64,000 bases of DNA from Arthrobacter liuii. Its GTDB lineage: Bacteria; Actinomycetota; Actinomycetes; Actinomycetales; Micrococcaceae. The notes below the pieces were generated by a model. The model searched no databases, had not been told where the DNA came from, and saw nothing but the letters and a program-made list of their open reading frames with translations. The DNA is taken from contig NZ_BMFW01000009.1 of NCBI RefSeq assembly GCF_014639275.1, positions 62,001-126,000 on the forward strand. The letters run 5' to 3'. How positions within the stretch are numbered: position 1 is the first letter of the stretch; every line of letters starts with the position of its first letter. The translations under genes and the position numbers were made by a program. This document shows positions 16,898-25,771 of this stretch, piece after piece.

Positions 16898-18790
16898 ATG
16901 GAGCGGATGGGGTGTGCCGTGGTGGGCGGCGGCCCGGCAGGGATGATGCTGGGCCTGCTGCTGGCCCGCGCGGGAGTACAAGTGGCGGTCCTGGAGAAGC
17001 ATGGTGACTTCCTGCGGGACTTCCGCGGAGACACGGTGCATGCGTCCACCATCCGGCTGATCGACGAACTGGGCCTTGGTGCCGGGTTCCGGGACCTGCC
17101 GCAAAGCCGGCTGAACAACGTGGCCGTCCCGGTCCCCGGCGCCGGGCTGGTCACGCTGGCGGCTTTCGACTCCCTGAAACCGCCGTACAACTACGTGGCC
17201 ATGATGCCCCAGTGGGATTTCCTGGACTTCCTTGCCTCGGCCGCCGCCGCTGAGCCGACGTTCACCCTGCTCATGGAAAGCGAAGCCACCGGTCTTGAGT
17301 TCGACGGCGGACGCGTCACCGGTGTGCGCTACCGGGCCACCGGCAACGGTGCGGCGGACGCTGAACAGGTACTGCACGCCGACGTAGTGGTGGCCGCGGA
17401 CGGCAGGCATTCGGTGCTGCGCCAGGCTGCCGGAATCCGGGCCAGGGAGTACCCGGTGCCCTTCGACGCGTGGTGGTTCAAACTCCCGCGCCGCGCCTCT
17501 GAAAAGGGCGAGGTGGCCGGCGTGGTGCCGTCGCTGGGGGACCGGGATGCCCTGATTGCCCTCAACCGCACCGACTACTACCAGATGGGGTACCTCGCCC
17601 CGAAGGGCTCGGACGCCCGGATCCGCGAAAACGGCGTGGAACAGTTCCGCCGGCGGGTGGCTGCCCTCCGCCCGGACCTCGCCGACCGCGTTGATTCCAT
17701 CCATACCCTGGCGGACCTTCACTGGCTGGATGTCAGACTCAACCGCCTGCCGCGCTGGTACATTGACGGCTTCCTGTGCATTGGGGATGCGGCGCACGCC
17801 ATGTCACCGGCCGGCGGGGTGGGGATCAACCTTGCCATCCAGGATGCCGTGGCGGCAGCGGAGCGCCTGGCGCCTGACCTGCGCCAAGGGCATGTGCGGA
17901 CCACGACCCTTGCGGCCATCCAGCGCCGGCGCCGCATGCCCACGGTGGTGGTCCAAACCGTGCAGCGCATCATGCACCGGGTTGTGTTCGTACCGCTCTT
18001 CGCCGGGACATTGTCCGGTAAAACGCTGACCGGAGCGGCGGCCGGAAACGGGCTCTCCATCCAGCGGATACTATTCTTCTTCCTGCGCCATAACCCGGTG
18101 GTGAAGCGAGTCCTGCCCCGGGTCGTCGCAATCGGACCCCGCCCCGAGCACGCGCCAGGCTTTGCCCGCCCCCTCACGCTCCGCCCACCCACTAAACTTG
18201 GGGCCATGACCTCGCCCACTGACACTGCGGTAGACACCGCGGCTGCCCGCGCCCGACTGCTCGAACTGATCAAGGAACTTGCCGTGGTCCGCGGCAAGGT
18301 GATCCTCTCAAGCGGAGCCGAGGCCGATTACTACATCGACCTGCGGCGCATCACGCTGCACCATGAGGCATCCAAGCTGGTGGGCCAGGTAATGCTGGCA
18401 CTGGCGGACGACGCCGGGATCGACTTTGAGTGCGCCGGCGGCCTCACCATGGGTGCAGACCCTGTGGGCACCGCAGTGATGCACGCTGCCGTTGACGCCG
18501 GCCGGACGGTTGACGCGTTCGTGGTCCGCAAGGCCCAGAAGTCCTACGGCATGGGCCGCCAGGTGGAGGGCCCCGCTGTTGAGGGCCGCAAGGTGCTGGT
18601 CCTGGAGGACACGTCAACCACGGGCGGCTCCGCGCTGACAGCGGTGGAAGGCGTCCGGAAAGCCGGCGGCAACGTGGTGGCGGTGGCCGTGATCGTGGAC
18701 CGCGATACCGGTGCCAAGGAGAAAATCGAAGCCGAAACCGGAGTTCCCTACCTGTTCGCCTTCGGCAAGGACGAGCTGGGGCTGGACTAG
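16898..18790 (+). CDS. FAD-dependent monooxygenase, frame open into pyrE
   Basis: Residues 1 to about 430 form a PHBH/UbiH-type flavin monooxygenase. They show the N-terminal GGGPAGMMLG nucleotide motif, ADGRHSVLRQAAG (DG motif) and GDAAHAMSPAGGVGINLA (GD motif for FAD ribityl). The substrate is unknown. The frame has no stop codon before the pyrE ATG at 18206, so as written it encodes a 630-residue fusion ending in complete orotate phosphoribosyltransferase. A separate leaderless-looking promoter drives pyrE. The monooxygenase may therefore exist mainly as a fusion, or the native stop may have been lost. The start ATG 16898 has only a weak ribosome site; ATG 16907 is an alternative. Confidence 0.8.
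   Translation: MERMGCAVVGGGPAGMMLGLLLARAGVQVAVLEKHGDFLRDFRGDTVHASTIRLIDELGLGAGFRDLPQSRLNNVAVPVPGAGLVTLAAFDSLKPPYNYVAMMPQWDFLDFLASAAAAEPTFTLLMESEATGLEFDGGRVTGVRYRATGNGAADAEQVLHADVVVAADGRHSVLRQAAGIRAREYPVPFDAWWFKLPRRASEKGEVAGVVPSLGDRDALIALNRTDYYQMGYLAPKGSDARIRENGVEQFRRRVAALRPDLADRVDSIHTLADLHWLDVRLNRLPRWYIDGFLCIGDAAHAMSPAGGVGINLAIQDAVAAAERLAPDLRQGHVRTTTLAAIQRRRRMPTVVVQTVQRIMHRVVFVPLFAGTLSGKTLTGAAAGNGLSIQRILFFFLRHNPVVKRVLPRVVAIGPRPEHAPGFARPLTLRPPTKLGAMTSPTDTAVDTAAARARLLELIKELAVVRGKVILSSGAEADYYIDLRRITLHHEASKLVGQVMLALADDAGIDFECAGGLTMGADPVGTAVMHAAVDAGRTVDAFVVRKAQKSYGMGRQVEGPAVEGRKVLVLEDTSTTGGSALTAVEGVRKAGGNVVAVAVIVDRDTGAKEKIEAETGVPYLFAFGKDELGLD
18193..18205 (+). promoter_or_regulatory. TAAACT -10 box for leaderless pyrE
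   Basis: TAAACT (18193-18198) ends 7 nt before the pyrE ATG at 18206, the spacing expected when transcription begins at or next to the start codon. No Shine-Dalgarno is present. The box lies inside the coding frame of the upstream monooxygenase. Confidence 0.55.
18206..18790 (+). CDS. pyrE: orotate phosphoribosyltransferase
   Basis: This is a 194-residue enzyme of UMP synthesis that joins orotate and PRPP. It shows the PRPP-binding motif VLVLEDTSTTGGSAL at 131-145 and the YYIDLRRITLHH segment near the N-terminus. The start ATG 18206 has no ribosome site but a TAAACT box 7 nt upstream, consistent with leaderless translation. It is in the same frame as the upstream monooxygenase with no stop between. 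A 13-bp GC hairpin follows. Confidence 0.95.
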   Translation: MTSPTDTAVDTAAARARLLELIKELAVVRGKVILSSGAEADYYIDLRRITLHHEASKLVGQVMLALADDAGIDFECAGGLTMGADPVGTAVMHAAVDAGRTVDAFVVRKAQKSYGMGRQVEGPAVEGRKVLVLEDTSTTGGSALTAVEGVRKAGGNVVAVAVIVDRDTGAKEKIEAETGVPYLFAFGKDELGLD

Positions 18791-18794
18791 TCCG

Positions 18795-18825
18795 GCCGGA
18801 GCCGGCCTCCGCGGCCGGCTCCGGC
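18795..18825 (+). terminator. GC-rich hairpin after pyrE
   Basis: A perfect 13-bp stem (18795-18807 with 18813-18825) has a 5-nt loop and starts 5 bp after the pyrE stop. There is no T-tract, so termination is likely but not certain. Confidence 0.55.
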
Positions 18826-18913
18826 GACGTATTAGGCCTGGCTGTTGGCCCGCCGCTCCAAGCTGCCATATCATATGCGTTAACACTTTTCAGTTGCTTG
18901 GAGATACTGCATT

Positions 18914-19681
18914 TTGCTCCCCCCACAACAGCCTTTGAGCGCAACCGACCAGGTCCAGAACCTCATCCTGGAAAGCGCTGACTTCGAGGACTTCCTCAAC
19001 GAATTGGCGCGCTTCTCTGCGCACCAGATGGCAGGCGACGGCGACGACGCCCTGTGCGGCATCACGCTGCTCCGCGACCGCAAGGCAGCCACCATCGGCT
19101 GGAGCAGCGAGACTGCCCGGCAAGTCGATGAAATCCAGTACTCCCTTGCCCAAGGTCCCTGCCTTTCTGCGGCACAGGACGAACGCGAAGTCTACGTCCC
19201 GGACCTTTTGCAGGAGGACCGGTGGGGTCCGGATTACGCTGCTGCGGTTGCTTCCCACGGGCTGCGTTCGGTGCTGTCCCTCCCGTTCAACCTGCAGGGG
19301 GAAGCCAAGGCGGCACTGAACCTCTACTCCGACGCACCGCACAAGTTTGACGGACGGGCCGCGGACAGGGCGCGGGACTTCACCCGGGAGATTTCCGAAG
19401 CCCTGCGGCTGGCCGTGCGGTTCTCGCTGCACGCAGACAGTGCGTCGAACCTCCGGGCCACGCTGGAGTCGCGGACCATCATCGACATCGCCATCGGCAT
19501 CGTCATGGCACAGAACCGGTGCAGCCAGGAAGCCGCCGTCGAAATCCTCACAGAGGCGTCCAGCAACAGCAACACCAAGCTGCGGGACATTGCCAAGTCG
19601 CTGGTGGACTCGGTGGGCGGTGCCGGTGCCCGCACCCACTACCAGGAGCCTGGAAAGGTCAGCCCCGGTTCCCGTTCCTGA
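18914..19681 (+). CDS. GAF and ANTAR domain protein
   Basis: This 255-residue protein has a GAF sensor domain and a C-terminal RNA-binding ANTAR domain. The ANTAR part is seen in LESRTIIDIAIGIVMAQNRC and LRDIAKSLVDSV. Such proteins act as antiterminators, often in response to redox or stress cues in actinobacteria. The best start is TTG 18914 with TTGGAG about 11 nt upstream. The sequence just upstream (18865-18900) is unusually AT-rich and probably holds the promoter. A STAS-like gene follows, which may act in the same signalling route (inference). Confidence 0.88.
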   Translation: MLPPQQPLSATDQVQNLILESADFEDFLNELARFSAHQMAGDGDDALCGITLLRDRKAATIGWSSETARQVDEIQYSLAQGPCLSAAQDEREVYVPDLLQEDRWGPDYAAAVASHGLRSVLSLPFNLQGEAKAALNLYSDAPHKFDGRAADRARDFTREISEALRLAVRFSLHADSASNLRATLESRTIIDIAIGIVMAQNRCSQEAAVEILTEASSNSNTKLRDIAKSLVDSVGGAGARTHYQEPGKVSPGSRS

Positions 19682-19762
19682 ACGGCGGGTTGTGCAGGGG
19701 TTCCGGGAGGGTTACGCTTGCGGAGGTTGAGCCGTCGGCCATAGACCTCTTTTGGAGTACCT

Positions 19763-20383
19763 ATGGACCGCGCATTAGACGCACTCGTTAACCTTGATGT
19801 CCCTGCGGACATCGTCCGGATTGAAGTCCGGGGAGCCCTTCACCACGATTCCCGTGCTGAACTGGTCCACATAATCCGCCGTGTCCGGAGGATGGGCATC
19901 CGCTGCCGCATCTGCGTGGATCTTTCGCAGGCCGGGCTTATTGAGTCCTCCGCCCTTGCTGGGCTGCGCAGCGACCTCAACGCCATGGACACCAATCTGC
20001 TGCCGGGCGTTCCGTCCGCCGGGGTGTCCCTTCAGCTCGTACCCGCCGCATCCGACTGGGCAACAGAGGGCACTTCCAGCCGCCAGCCGCTCCTGATGGA
20101 CGACGACGTCAGGGAACTCTTTCCCGGCGGTGATTTCGCGGGCGACTTCCCCCAATTGCCGGTCATGTGGATCGAGGAGCTGTACGGCCGCCCACTGACC
20201 GAATACACGGACGAGGAACTGCTCCAGGCCAGTGACTGCGTGTTCGCATTGCTGGATAACCCGGAGGCGCTTGACGGCGCTGACCTGCTGGGCCGTTACA
20301 ACGACATCGGCCTGGAGATCCTTCGCCGCCAGCAGGAACCGCAGACGCCATTCCCGGCCACGGAAGGGCAAGCGGCCAGCTGA
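19763..20383 (+). CDS. STAS-like domain protein, hypothetical
   Basis: This 206-residue protein has an N-terminal half that reads like a STAS/anti-anti-sigma fold (IVRIEVRGALHHDSRAELVH and IRCRICVDLSQAGLIESSAL). The conserved phospho-acceptor Ser region of classic SpoIIAA proteins is only partly kept. The C-terminal half is acidic and helical. The start ATG 19763 has TTTGGAG upstream. It follows the GAF-ANTAR gene and may belong to the same regulatory system. No partner kinase is nearby. Confidence 0.65.
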   Translation: MDRALDALVNLDVPADIVRIEVRGALHHDSRAELVHIIRRVRRMGIRCRICVDLSQAGLIESSALAGLRSDLNAMDTNLLPGVPSAGVSLQLVPAASDWATEGTSSRQPLLMDDDVRELFPGGDFAGDFPQLPVMWIEELYGRPLTEYTDEELLQASDCVFALLDNPEALDGADLLGRYNDIGLEILRRQQEPQTPFPATEGQAAS

Positions 20384-20453
20384 CGGCGGCGCCGCCGAAA
20401 GATATACGCCTGCTCCTTGCGGCGGAATCTTCCTGTGTGCCTACGGTAGTGGT

Positions 20454-21494
20454 GTGCCGTTTGAGGGGGAAGTGAATCCGCAGGACCGGCGCGGGACTCC
20501 CCAGGCCCGGCTGCTGGCGGAAGCGGCTGCCCTTAAACGCTTCTCACGCCGCACTTTCCTGGCCGGTGCCGGGGCCTCCGGACTGCTGGCTGCGGACATG
20601 CTGATGACCCGCGAAGTGCAGTCGCAGCGCCGCACCACAAGGATCCTTTCCGTTGCGGACGACTTCGCCGACGCCTATTACCCGGACGCCAGCTGGTTTT
20701 TGTTCCCCGGGTACAAAACCAGCTGGGAAGAGGCGCAGTGGATACTGAACACGCTCAGGGGTTCGTTGAACAAGCGCGCCCGGCTCGCCGCCGTCGGATA
20801 TTCCAACCTGGGGCTGAACATCACCGAGGTGGTCAACGCGATCACCGACTATGTCACCGCTGAGAAAATCACCAAGCTCTTCTTCTACGGGCACAGTTTC
20901 GGCGGCATGCTCGCCACCCAGGTGGCTGCCCGGCTCCTTGCCCTGCAAGGCATCCAGGTGCAGTTCATCCTGCTGGACTCCAGCCCCTACGGCGCCCACG
21001 ACGTCCTGGACCAAAGCTGGTTCGACGGCGTGGTGTTCCTCTACGAAAGCGGCGTCAGGTTCCCCTCCACGCTGCGCGGCGGGTACGAACTGGGGGAACG
21101 GATCATCCACAAGGACGAACGGAGCTGGCGCCAGATCCTGGACCAGACGCTGGAGCAGCTGTCACCGATCGCCCCGTCGAACGTTTTGGTGCAGACGGAG
21201 TCCGCCTACATCTACCACTTCGAGGGAAGCCAGTTCGCAGGGAAGCTCGGCACAGCCAAGATGGCCTACCTCGGCAACCCAAAAGACGGGACCGTGGACT
21301 ACGAAACCGCAGTTGAGACGTGGGCTGTGGTTTTCAAGGACAACATGGTCTCAAGCAACCTGCAGACCAAGGGTGCGGCGCCCGGGCACGCCAGCCCCGG
21401 CTGGAACCCGCAAATCTACCGGCCCCTGCTGACGGAGCTGCTGGACGAGTATTTCCCGTTGCCCCGGGGCGGTGCCCGGGTCAGCATCTTTTAG
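20454..21494 (+). CDS. Tat-exported alpha/beta hydrolase
   Basis: This protein of 346 residues from GTG 20454 begins with a twin-arginine signal (SRRTFLAGAGASGLLAADML; Arg32-Arg33), so it should be exported folded. It has the nucleophile elbow YGHSFGGML with Ser148, typical of alpha/beta hydrolases (lipase, esterase or thioesterase). The substrate is unknown. GTG 20472 is an alternative start but lies too close to the GAGGGGGAA stretch. Its stop overlaps the convergent HAD gene by 4 nt. Confidence 0.8.
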   Translation: MPFEGEVNPQDRRGTPQARLLAEAAALKRFSRRTFLAGAGASGLLAADMLMTREVQSQRRTTRILSVADDFADAYYPDASWFLFPGYKTSWEEAQWILNTLRGSLNKRARLAAVGYSNLGLNITEVVNAITDYVTAEKITKLFFYGHSFGGMLATQVAARLLALQGIQVQFILLDSSPYGAHDVLDQSWFDGVVFLYESGVRFPSTLRGGYELGERIIHKDERSWRQILDQTLEQLSPIAPSNVLVQTESAYIYHFEGSQFAGKLGTAKMAYLGNPKDGTVDYETAVETWAVVFKDNMVSSNLQTKGAAPGHASPGWNPQIYRPLLTELLDEYFPLPRGGARVSIF

Positions 21495-22327
21495 ATCTGG
21501 TTCTTCAGGTCCGCTACCGAATTCAGCACCTGGTTGGGCCGGAACGGGTACGCGGCAATGTCGTCCTTGTGCGTAATGCCGCTGAGGACCAGGACGGTAT
21601 GCAGGCCTGCCTCCATGCCGGCGATGATGTCCGTGTCCATCCGGTCCCCGATCATGGCCGTGGTCTCGGAGTGCGCATCGATCTGGTTCATCGCGCTGCG
21701 GAACATCATGGGGTTCGGCTTGCCCACAATGTACGGTTCGCGGCCGGTGGCTTTGGTGATCAGGGCCGCGATGGCGCCGGTGGCGGGCATGGGGCCGTCC
21801 TTTGACGGGCCGGTGGCATCCGGGTTGGTGGCGATGAACCGGGCACCGGCCAGGATCAGCCGGATGGCCATCGTGATCGCTTCAAAAGAGTACGTGCGCG
21901 TCTCGCCGAGCACCACGAAGTCCGGGTTCTGGTCGGTGAGGATGAAGCCGGCCTCATGCAGCGCCGTCGTCAGCCCTGCCTCGCCGATGGTGTACGCGCG
22001 GTTGCCCGATTCCGAGCCCCCGGCGGATACCTGGTCCTTCAGGAACTGGGCCGTGGCAAGGGCAGAAGTCCAGATGTTCTCCTCCGGGATCTCCAGCCCG
22101 GAAGCGCGCAGGCGGGCAGCGAGGTCACGCGGGGTGAAGATGGAGTTGTTGGTCAGCACCAGGAAGCGTTTGGACGTGTCCACCCAGCGCTGGATAAGTT
22201 CCGCCGCCCCCGGGATGGGCTGGTTCTCGTGGACCAGCACGCCGTCCATGTCCGTCAGCCAGCACTCGATTTCCTGGCCGCTGCGGTACACCGCCGGGTT
22301 GCCTGCTACCTGGTCTGCTTCTGCCAT
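21491..22327 (-). CDS. HAD-IIA family hydrolase (NagD-like)
   Basis: This is a 278-residue phosphatase of the HAD superfamily, subfamily IIA. Motif I is LTDMDGVLVHENQ near residue 24, motif II is FLVLTNNS, the Lys is in the VGKPNPMMF segment, and motif IV is IGDRMDTDI. It probably dephosphorylates small phosphometabolites such as nucleotides or sugar phosphates, in the manner of NagD or 4-nitrophenylphosphatase. The start ATG 22327 is preceded by AGGCGGAGGC. Confidence 0.92.
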   Translation of the reverse strand: MAEADQVAGNPAVYRSGQEIECWLTDMDGVLVHENQPIPGAAELIQRWVDTSKRFLVLTNNSIFTPRDLAARLRASGLEIPEENIWTSALATAQFLKDQVSAGGSESGNRAYTIGEAGLTTALHEAGFILTDQNPDFVVLGETRTYSFEAITMAIRLILAGARFIATNPDATGPSKDGPMPATGAIAALITKATGREPYIVGKPNPMMFRSAMNQIDAHSETTAMIGDRMDTDIIAGMEAGLHTVLVLSGITHKDDIAAYPFRPNQVLNSVADLKNQI

Positions 22328-22367
22328 GCCTGCCTCCGCCTGTGATAGTTGCCCGAAGAGTCCAGTC

Positions 22368-22379
22368 TAGTGTTGAAGG
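22368..22379 (+). promoter_or_regulatory. TAGTGT -10 box for leaderless trmH-family gene
   Basis: TAGTGT (22368-22373) ends 6 nt before GTG 22380, the spacing expected for a leaderless transcript. The GAAGG at 22375-22379 touches the start codon and is too close to act as a ribosome site. Confidence 0.45.
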
Positions 22380-23075
22380 GTGAACCAAACGCCCGGCATG
22401 ACAGACGAACCCAACCACGAGCCCGGGGAGGACCAACCCGCAAAGACGGAGGTCGGCGTCGGGCCTTGGGAAGGGGAGCTGCCCGAAGGCGACCACTGGG
22501 ACCCTGACCTGCTGGCCGACGGCGACCGTCGCAACGTCCTGGACAAGTACCGTTACTGGAAGCACGAAGCGATCGTGGCGGAGCTGGACTCCCGGCGGCA
22601 CAACTTCCACGTGGCCATCGAGAACTGGCAGCACGACCTGAACATCGGCACCGTAGTGCGCACCGCCAACGCCTTCCTCGCCAAAGAAGTGCACATCATC
22701 GGACGACGTCGGTGGAACCGGCGGGGCGCCATGGTCACCGACCGCTACCAGCACGTCCGCCACCACCCCACCGTTGAGGATTTTGTCCAGTGGGCGCAGG
22801 GGGAGGGACTGGCGATCATCGGGATCGACATCTTCCCGGACTCGGTGCCGCTGGAGACGTACGAGCTGCCCCGCGACTGCGTGCTGGTCTTCGGGCAGGA
22901 GGGCCCGGGCCTGACCCCGGAAGTCCACCAGGCTGCCGTCGCAACCCTGTCCATCGAACAGTTCGGCTCCACCCGGTCCATCAACGCCGCCTCCGCAGCC
23001 GCCATCGCCATGCACGCCTGGATCCGCCGGCACGTCTTCAACCAGCACGTCCAGCCCCCGCGAGATGGCAGATGA
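22380..23075 (+). CDS. TrmH/SpoU family RNA methyltransferase
   Basis: This is a 231-residue SPOUT-class 2'-O-ribose methyltransferase for tRNA or rRNA. The three motifs are visible: NWQHDLNIGTVVRTANAF, VLVFGQEGPGLTPEV and SIEQFGSTRSINAASAAAIA. I start at GTG 22380; ATG 22398 is the alternative. Its last codons (Arg-Asp-Gly-Arg-stop) lie inside the stem-loop repeat at 23057-23121. The neighbouring nuclease gene ends with the same four residues because its own stop lies in the second repeat copy. Confidence 0.93.
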   Translation: MNQTPGMTDEPNHEPGEDQPAKTEVGVGPWEGELPEGDHWDPDLLADGDRRNVLDKYRYWKHEAIVAELDSRRHNFHVAIENWQHDLNIGTVVRTANAFLAKEVHIIGRRRWNRRGAMVTDRYQHVRHHPTVEDFVQWAQGEGLAIIGIDIFPDSVPLETYELPRDCVLVFGQEGPGLTPEVHQAAVATLSIEQFGSTRSINAASAAAIAMHAWIRRHVFNQHVQPPRDGR

Positions 23076-23121
23076 GGGCAGTCGCGGGCCCGGGCACTGC
23101 GGTTAAATGCCATCTCGCGGG
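23057..23121. repeat. stem-loop repeat, left copy of cassette A
   Basis: A perfect 14-bp inverted repeat (23057-23070 with 23108-23121; arm CCCGCGAGATGGCA) encloses 37 nt. The 63 nt from 23059 match the right copy at 24107-24169 in 55 positions without gaps. It overlaps the last codons and stop of the methyltransferase gene. Confidence 0.85.
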
Positions 23122-23139
23122 TCCTTAGACGGGTCGGCC

Positions 23140-23149
23140 TGTGGATAAC
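23140..23149. other. TGTGGATAAC box (DnaA-box-like) in cassette A
   Basis: TGTGGATAAC contains the complement of the consensus DnaA box TTATCCACA. It lies between the left stem-loop and the nuclease start codon, 35 bp before ATG 23185. The identical decamer occupies the same position in cassette B (35776-35785). Confidence 0.6.
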
Positions 23150-23184
23150 CTCAAGCTGGGGTCATCGGCGGGCCAAAATGGGGC

Positions 23185-24123
23185 ATGCGCAGGGCACCCC
23201 TTCCAGAACAGCTGACCACGGGTTCGTTCTCCCTTCGGGCCTCGGACAAGGCCGGCGTCTCCCGGACACGGACGGCTGCCAACGACCTGGTGACCGTATC
23301 CCGGGGGATACGGGTGCCGGTGCGGTCGGCGGCTGCCGGCGCAGCAGCTTTGCGCGCCTATACCGACCTGGATGACACCTCCATCCTGGCTTCCGTGTCC
23401 GCGGCGCACGTTTGGGGAGCGCCGTTGCCCTCCACGTGCAGCGGTGACTGGCGAATTCACTTGGCTCGGCGGCGGGGCTTCAGCTTCCCGCGCCGCTCCA
23501 ACGTCGTGGGCCACGTCCTGTCCTTCCTCCCGGACGAGGTAGTGGAGTACGACGGCGTCAGGGTCACTTCGCCTGCGCGGACGTGGTTGGACTTGGCCTC
23601 AGTGCTGGCGGTGCAGGATCTTGTGGCGGTCGGCGATTATCTGGTGTGCTCCCACGGGCAGGGCTTTCCGCACCCAAGGGAGGCGCTGTGCGGGATTGGC
23701 GAACTGCGGGGCGTTATCAGCAGGCATTGCGGCATGCGGGGTGTGAAGCGAGCCCGGGAAGCGGTCGAACTGGTGCGCGTAGGGGCCGATTCCGCTCCGG
23801 AAACATACATGCGGCTCGCGCTCATTGACGCCGGCTTGCCGGAACCGGTCCTGAACCACGTCCTGCTCGACCGATGGGGGCTTCCATCACTCTGGCCAGA
23901 CGCCGCCTATCCGCGGTGGGGCATCGCGCTCCAGTACGACGGCGGCCACCATTCAGAGCCCGAGCAGCATCTGCGGGACATCGAACGCCAGGACCGGACC
24001 CTGGCCGTTGGCTGGCTTGAAGTACGCATCGGTAAGCAACACCTCGAGGGCGACCGGCCCGCCGTCGTACGCAAAGTGCGGGAGGCACTCCAAAGCCGCG
24101 GTTGGACGCGAGATGGGAGATGA
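23185..24123 (+). CDS. AbiEi-like / DUF559 (Vsr-fold) nuclease-domain protein A
   Basis: This protein has 312 residues. The N-terminal part (SFSLRASDKAGVSRTRTAAN) reads like the winged-helix domain seen in AbiEi-type antitoxins. A middle segment has VSAAHVWGAPLP and TSPARTWLDLASV. The C-terminus resembles DUF559/very-short-patch-repair endonucleases: WPDAAYPRWGIALQYDGGHH (237-256) and VGWLEVRIGK (275-284) carry the acidic, His and Lys residues expected of that fold. It is paralogous to the gene at 35823. It is bracketed by matching stem-loops, and its stop lies in the right one. No separate toxin gene is adjacent. The DNA-cleaving role is inferred. Confidence 0.75.
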   Translation: MRRAPLPEQLTTGSFSLRASDKAGVSRTRTAANDLVTVSRGIRVPVRSAAAGAAALRAYTDLDDTSILASVSAAHVWGAPLPSTCSGDWRIHLARRRGFSFPRRSNVVGHVLSFLPDEVVEYDGVRVTSPARTWLDLASVLAVQDLVAVGDYLVCSHGQGFPHPREALCGIGELRGVISRHCGMRGVKRAREAVELVRVGADSAPETYMRLALIDAGLPEPVLNHVLLDRWGLPSLWPDAAYPRWGIALQYDGGHHSEPEQHLRDIERQDRTLAVGWLEVRIGKQHLEGDRPAVVRKVREALQSRGWTRDGR

Positions 24124-24169
24124 GGGCAGTCGCGGTCCGGGACATTGCCGTCAAGTGCCATCTCGCGGG
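24107..24169. repeat. stem-loop repeat, right copy of cassette A
   Basis: This is the second copy of the 63-nt repeat. Its arms CGCGAGATGG (24107-24116) and CCATCTCGCG (24158-24167) pair perfectly. It overlaps the final codons of the nuclease gene. Distance from the end of the left copy to the end of this one is 1048 bp. Confidence 0.85.
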
Positions 24170-24233
24170 GTGGGTGGAGGTGGTAGGTGGGCCCGTGGGG
24201 CGTAACCCACAGCACTCCCGGCCCGGGAATGGC

Positions 24234-24239
24234 TAGGAT
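24234..24239 (+). promoter_or_regulatory. probable -10 box (TAGGAT) for fba
   Basis: TAGGAT sits about 70 bp before the aldolase start inside a short inverted repeat (GGCTAGGATGG...CCTAGCC). No convincing -35 element is visible. Confidence 0.35.
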
Positions 24240-24308
24240 GGTGCCTAGCCGTAAGCGGTCTACTTGAGGGTCTTCCACCCACAGACGAAACTCAGCAGAG
24301 GAGCCAGC

Positions 24309-25328
<1,020 letters not shown>

Positions 25329-25751
25329 ATGTCGGACGAGTTCCGCAGGAACCTGATGGGGCCGGAGCCCACGCTCCTGCCCGCCGAAACCGAGGTCAAC
25401 GCCGGGCTGGACGCCGGCCACGAGGCCCTGGACCTGGTGGAAAAGCACCCCACGTCATCGCTGCTCTGGGCCGTCCTGGCCGAGGAGGCGTGGACTGAGG
25501 GCCGCACCATCGACTCCTACGCCTACGCCAGGGTCGGCTACCACCGCGGACTGGACTCACTGCGCCGCAACGGCTGGCGCGGCGTAGGGCCCATCCCCTG
25601 GGAACACGAGCCGAACCGTGGCTTCCTGCGCGCGCTCTACTCGCTGGGCCGGGCTTCGTCGGCCATCGGCGAGGCCGACGAGCCGGAGCGGATCGAGAAG
25701 TTCCTCAACGACTCCGACCCCACGGCGAAGGCAGCCATCGAAGGCAAGTGA
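25329..25751 (+). CDS. DUF3151 family protein
   Basis: This conserved actinobacterial protein of 140 residues has unknown function. It shows the family pattern LLWAVLAEEAWTEGRTIDSY and ARVGYHRGLDSLRRNGWRG. It starts directly after the aldolase stop with no spacer, so it is translated from the same mRNA. A strong hairpin follows. Confidence 0.88.
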   Translation: MSDEFRRNLMGPEPTLLPAETEVNAGLDAGHEALDLVEKHPTSSLLWAVLAEEAWTEGRTIDSYAYARVGYHRGLDSLRRNGWRGVGPIPWEHEPNRGFLRALYSLGRASSAIGEADEPERIEKFLNDSDPTAKAAIEGK

Positions 25752-25771
25752 CGCCTTAGGGCTCAAAGCGC

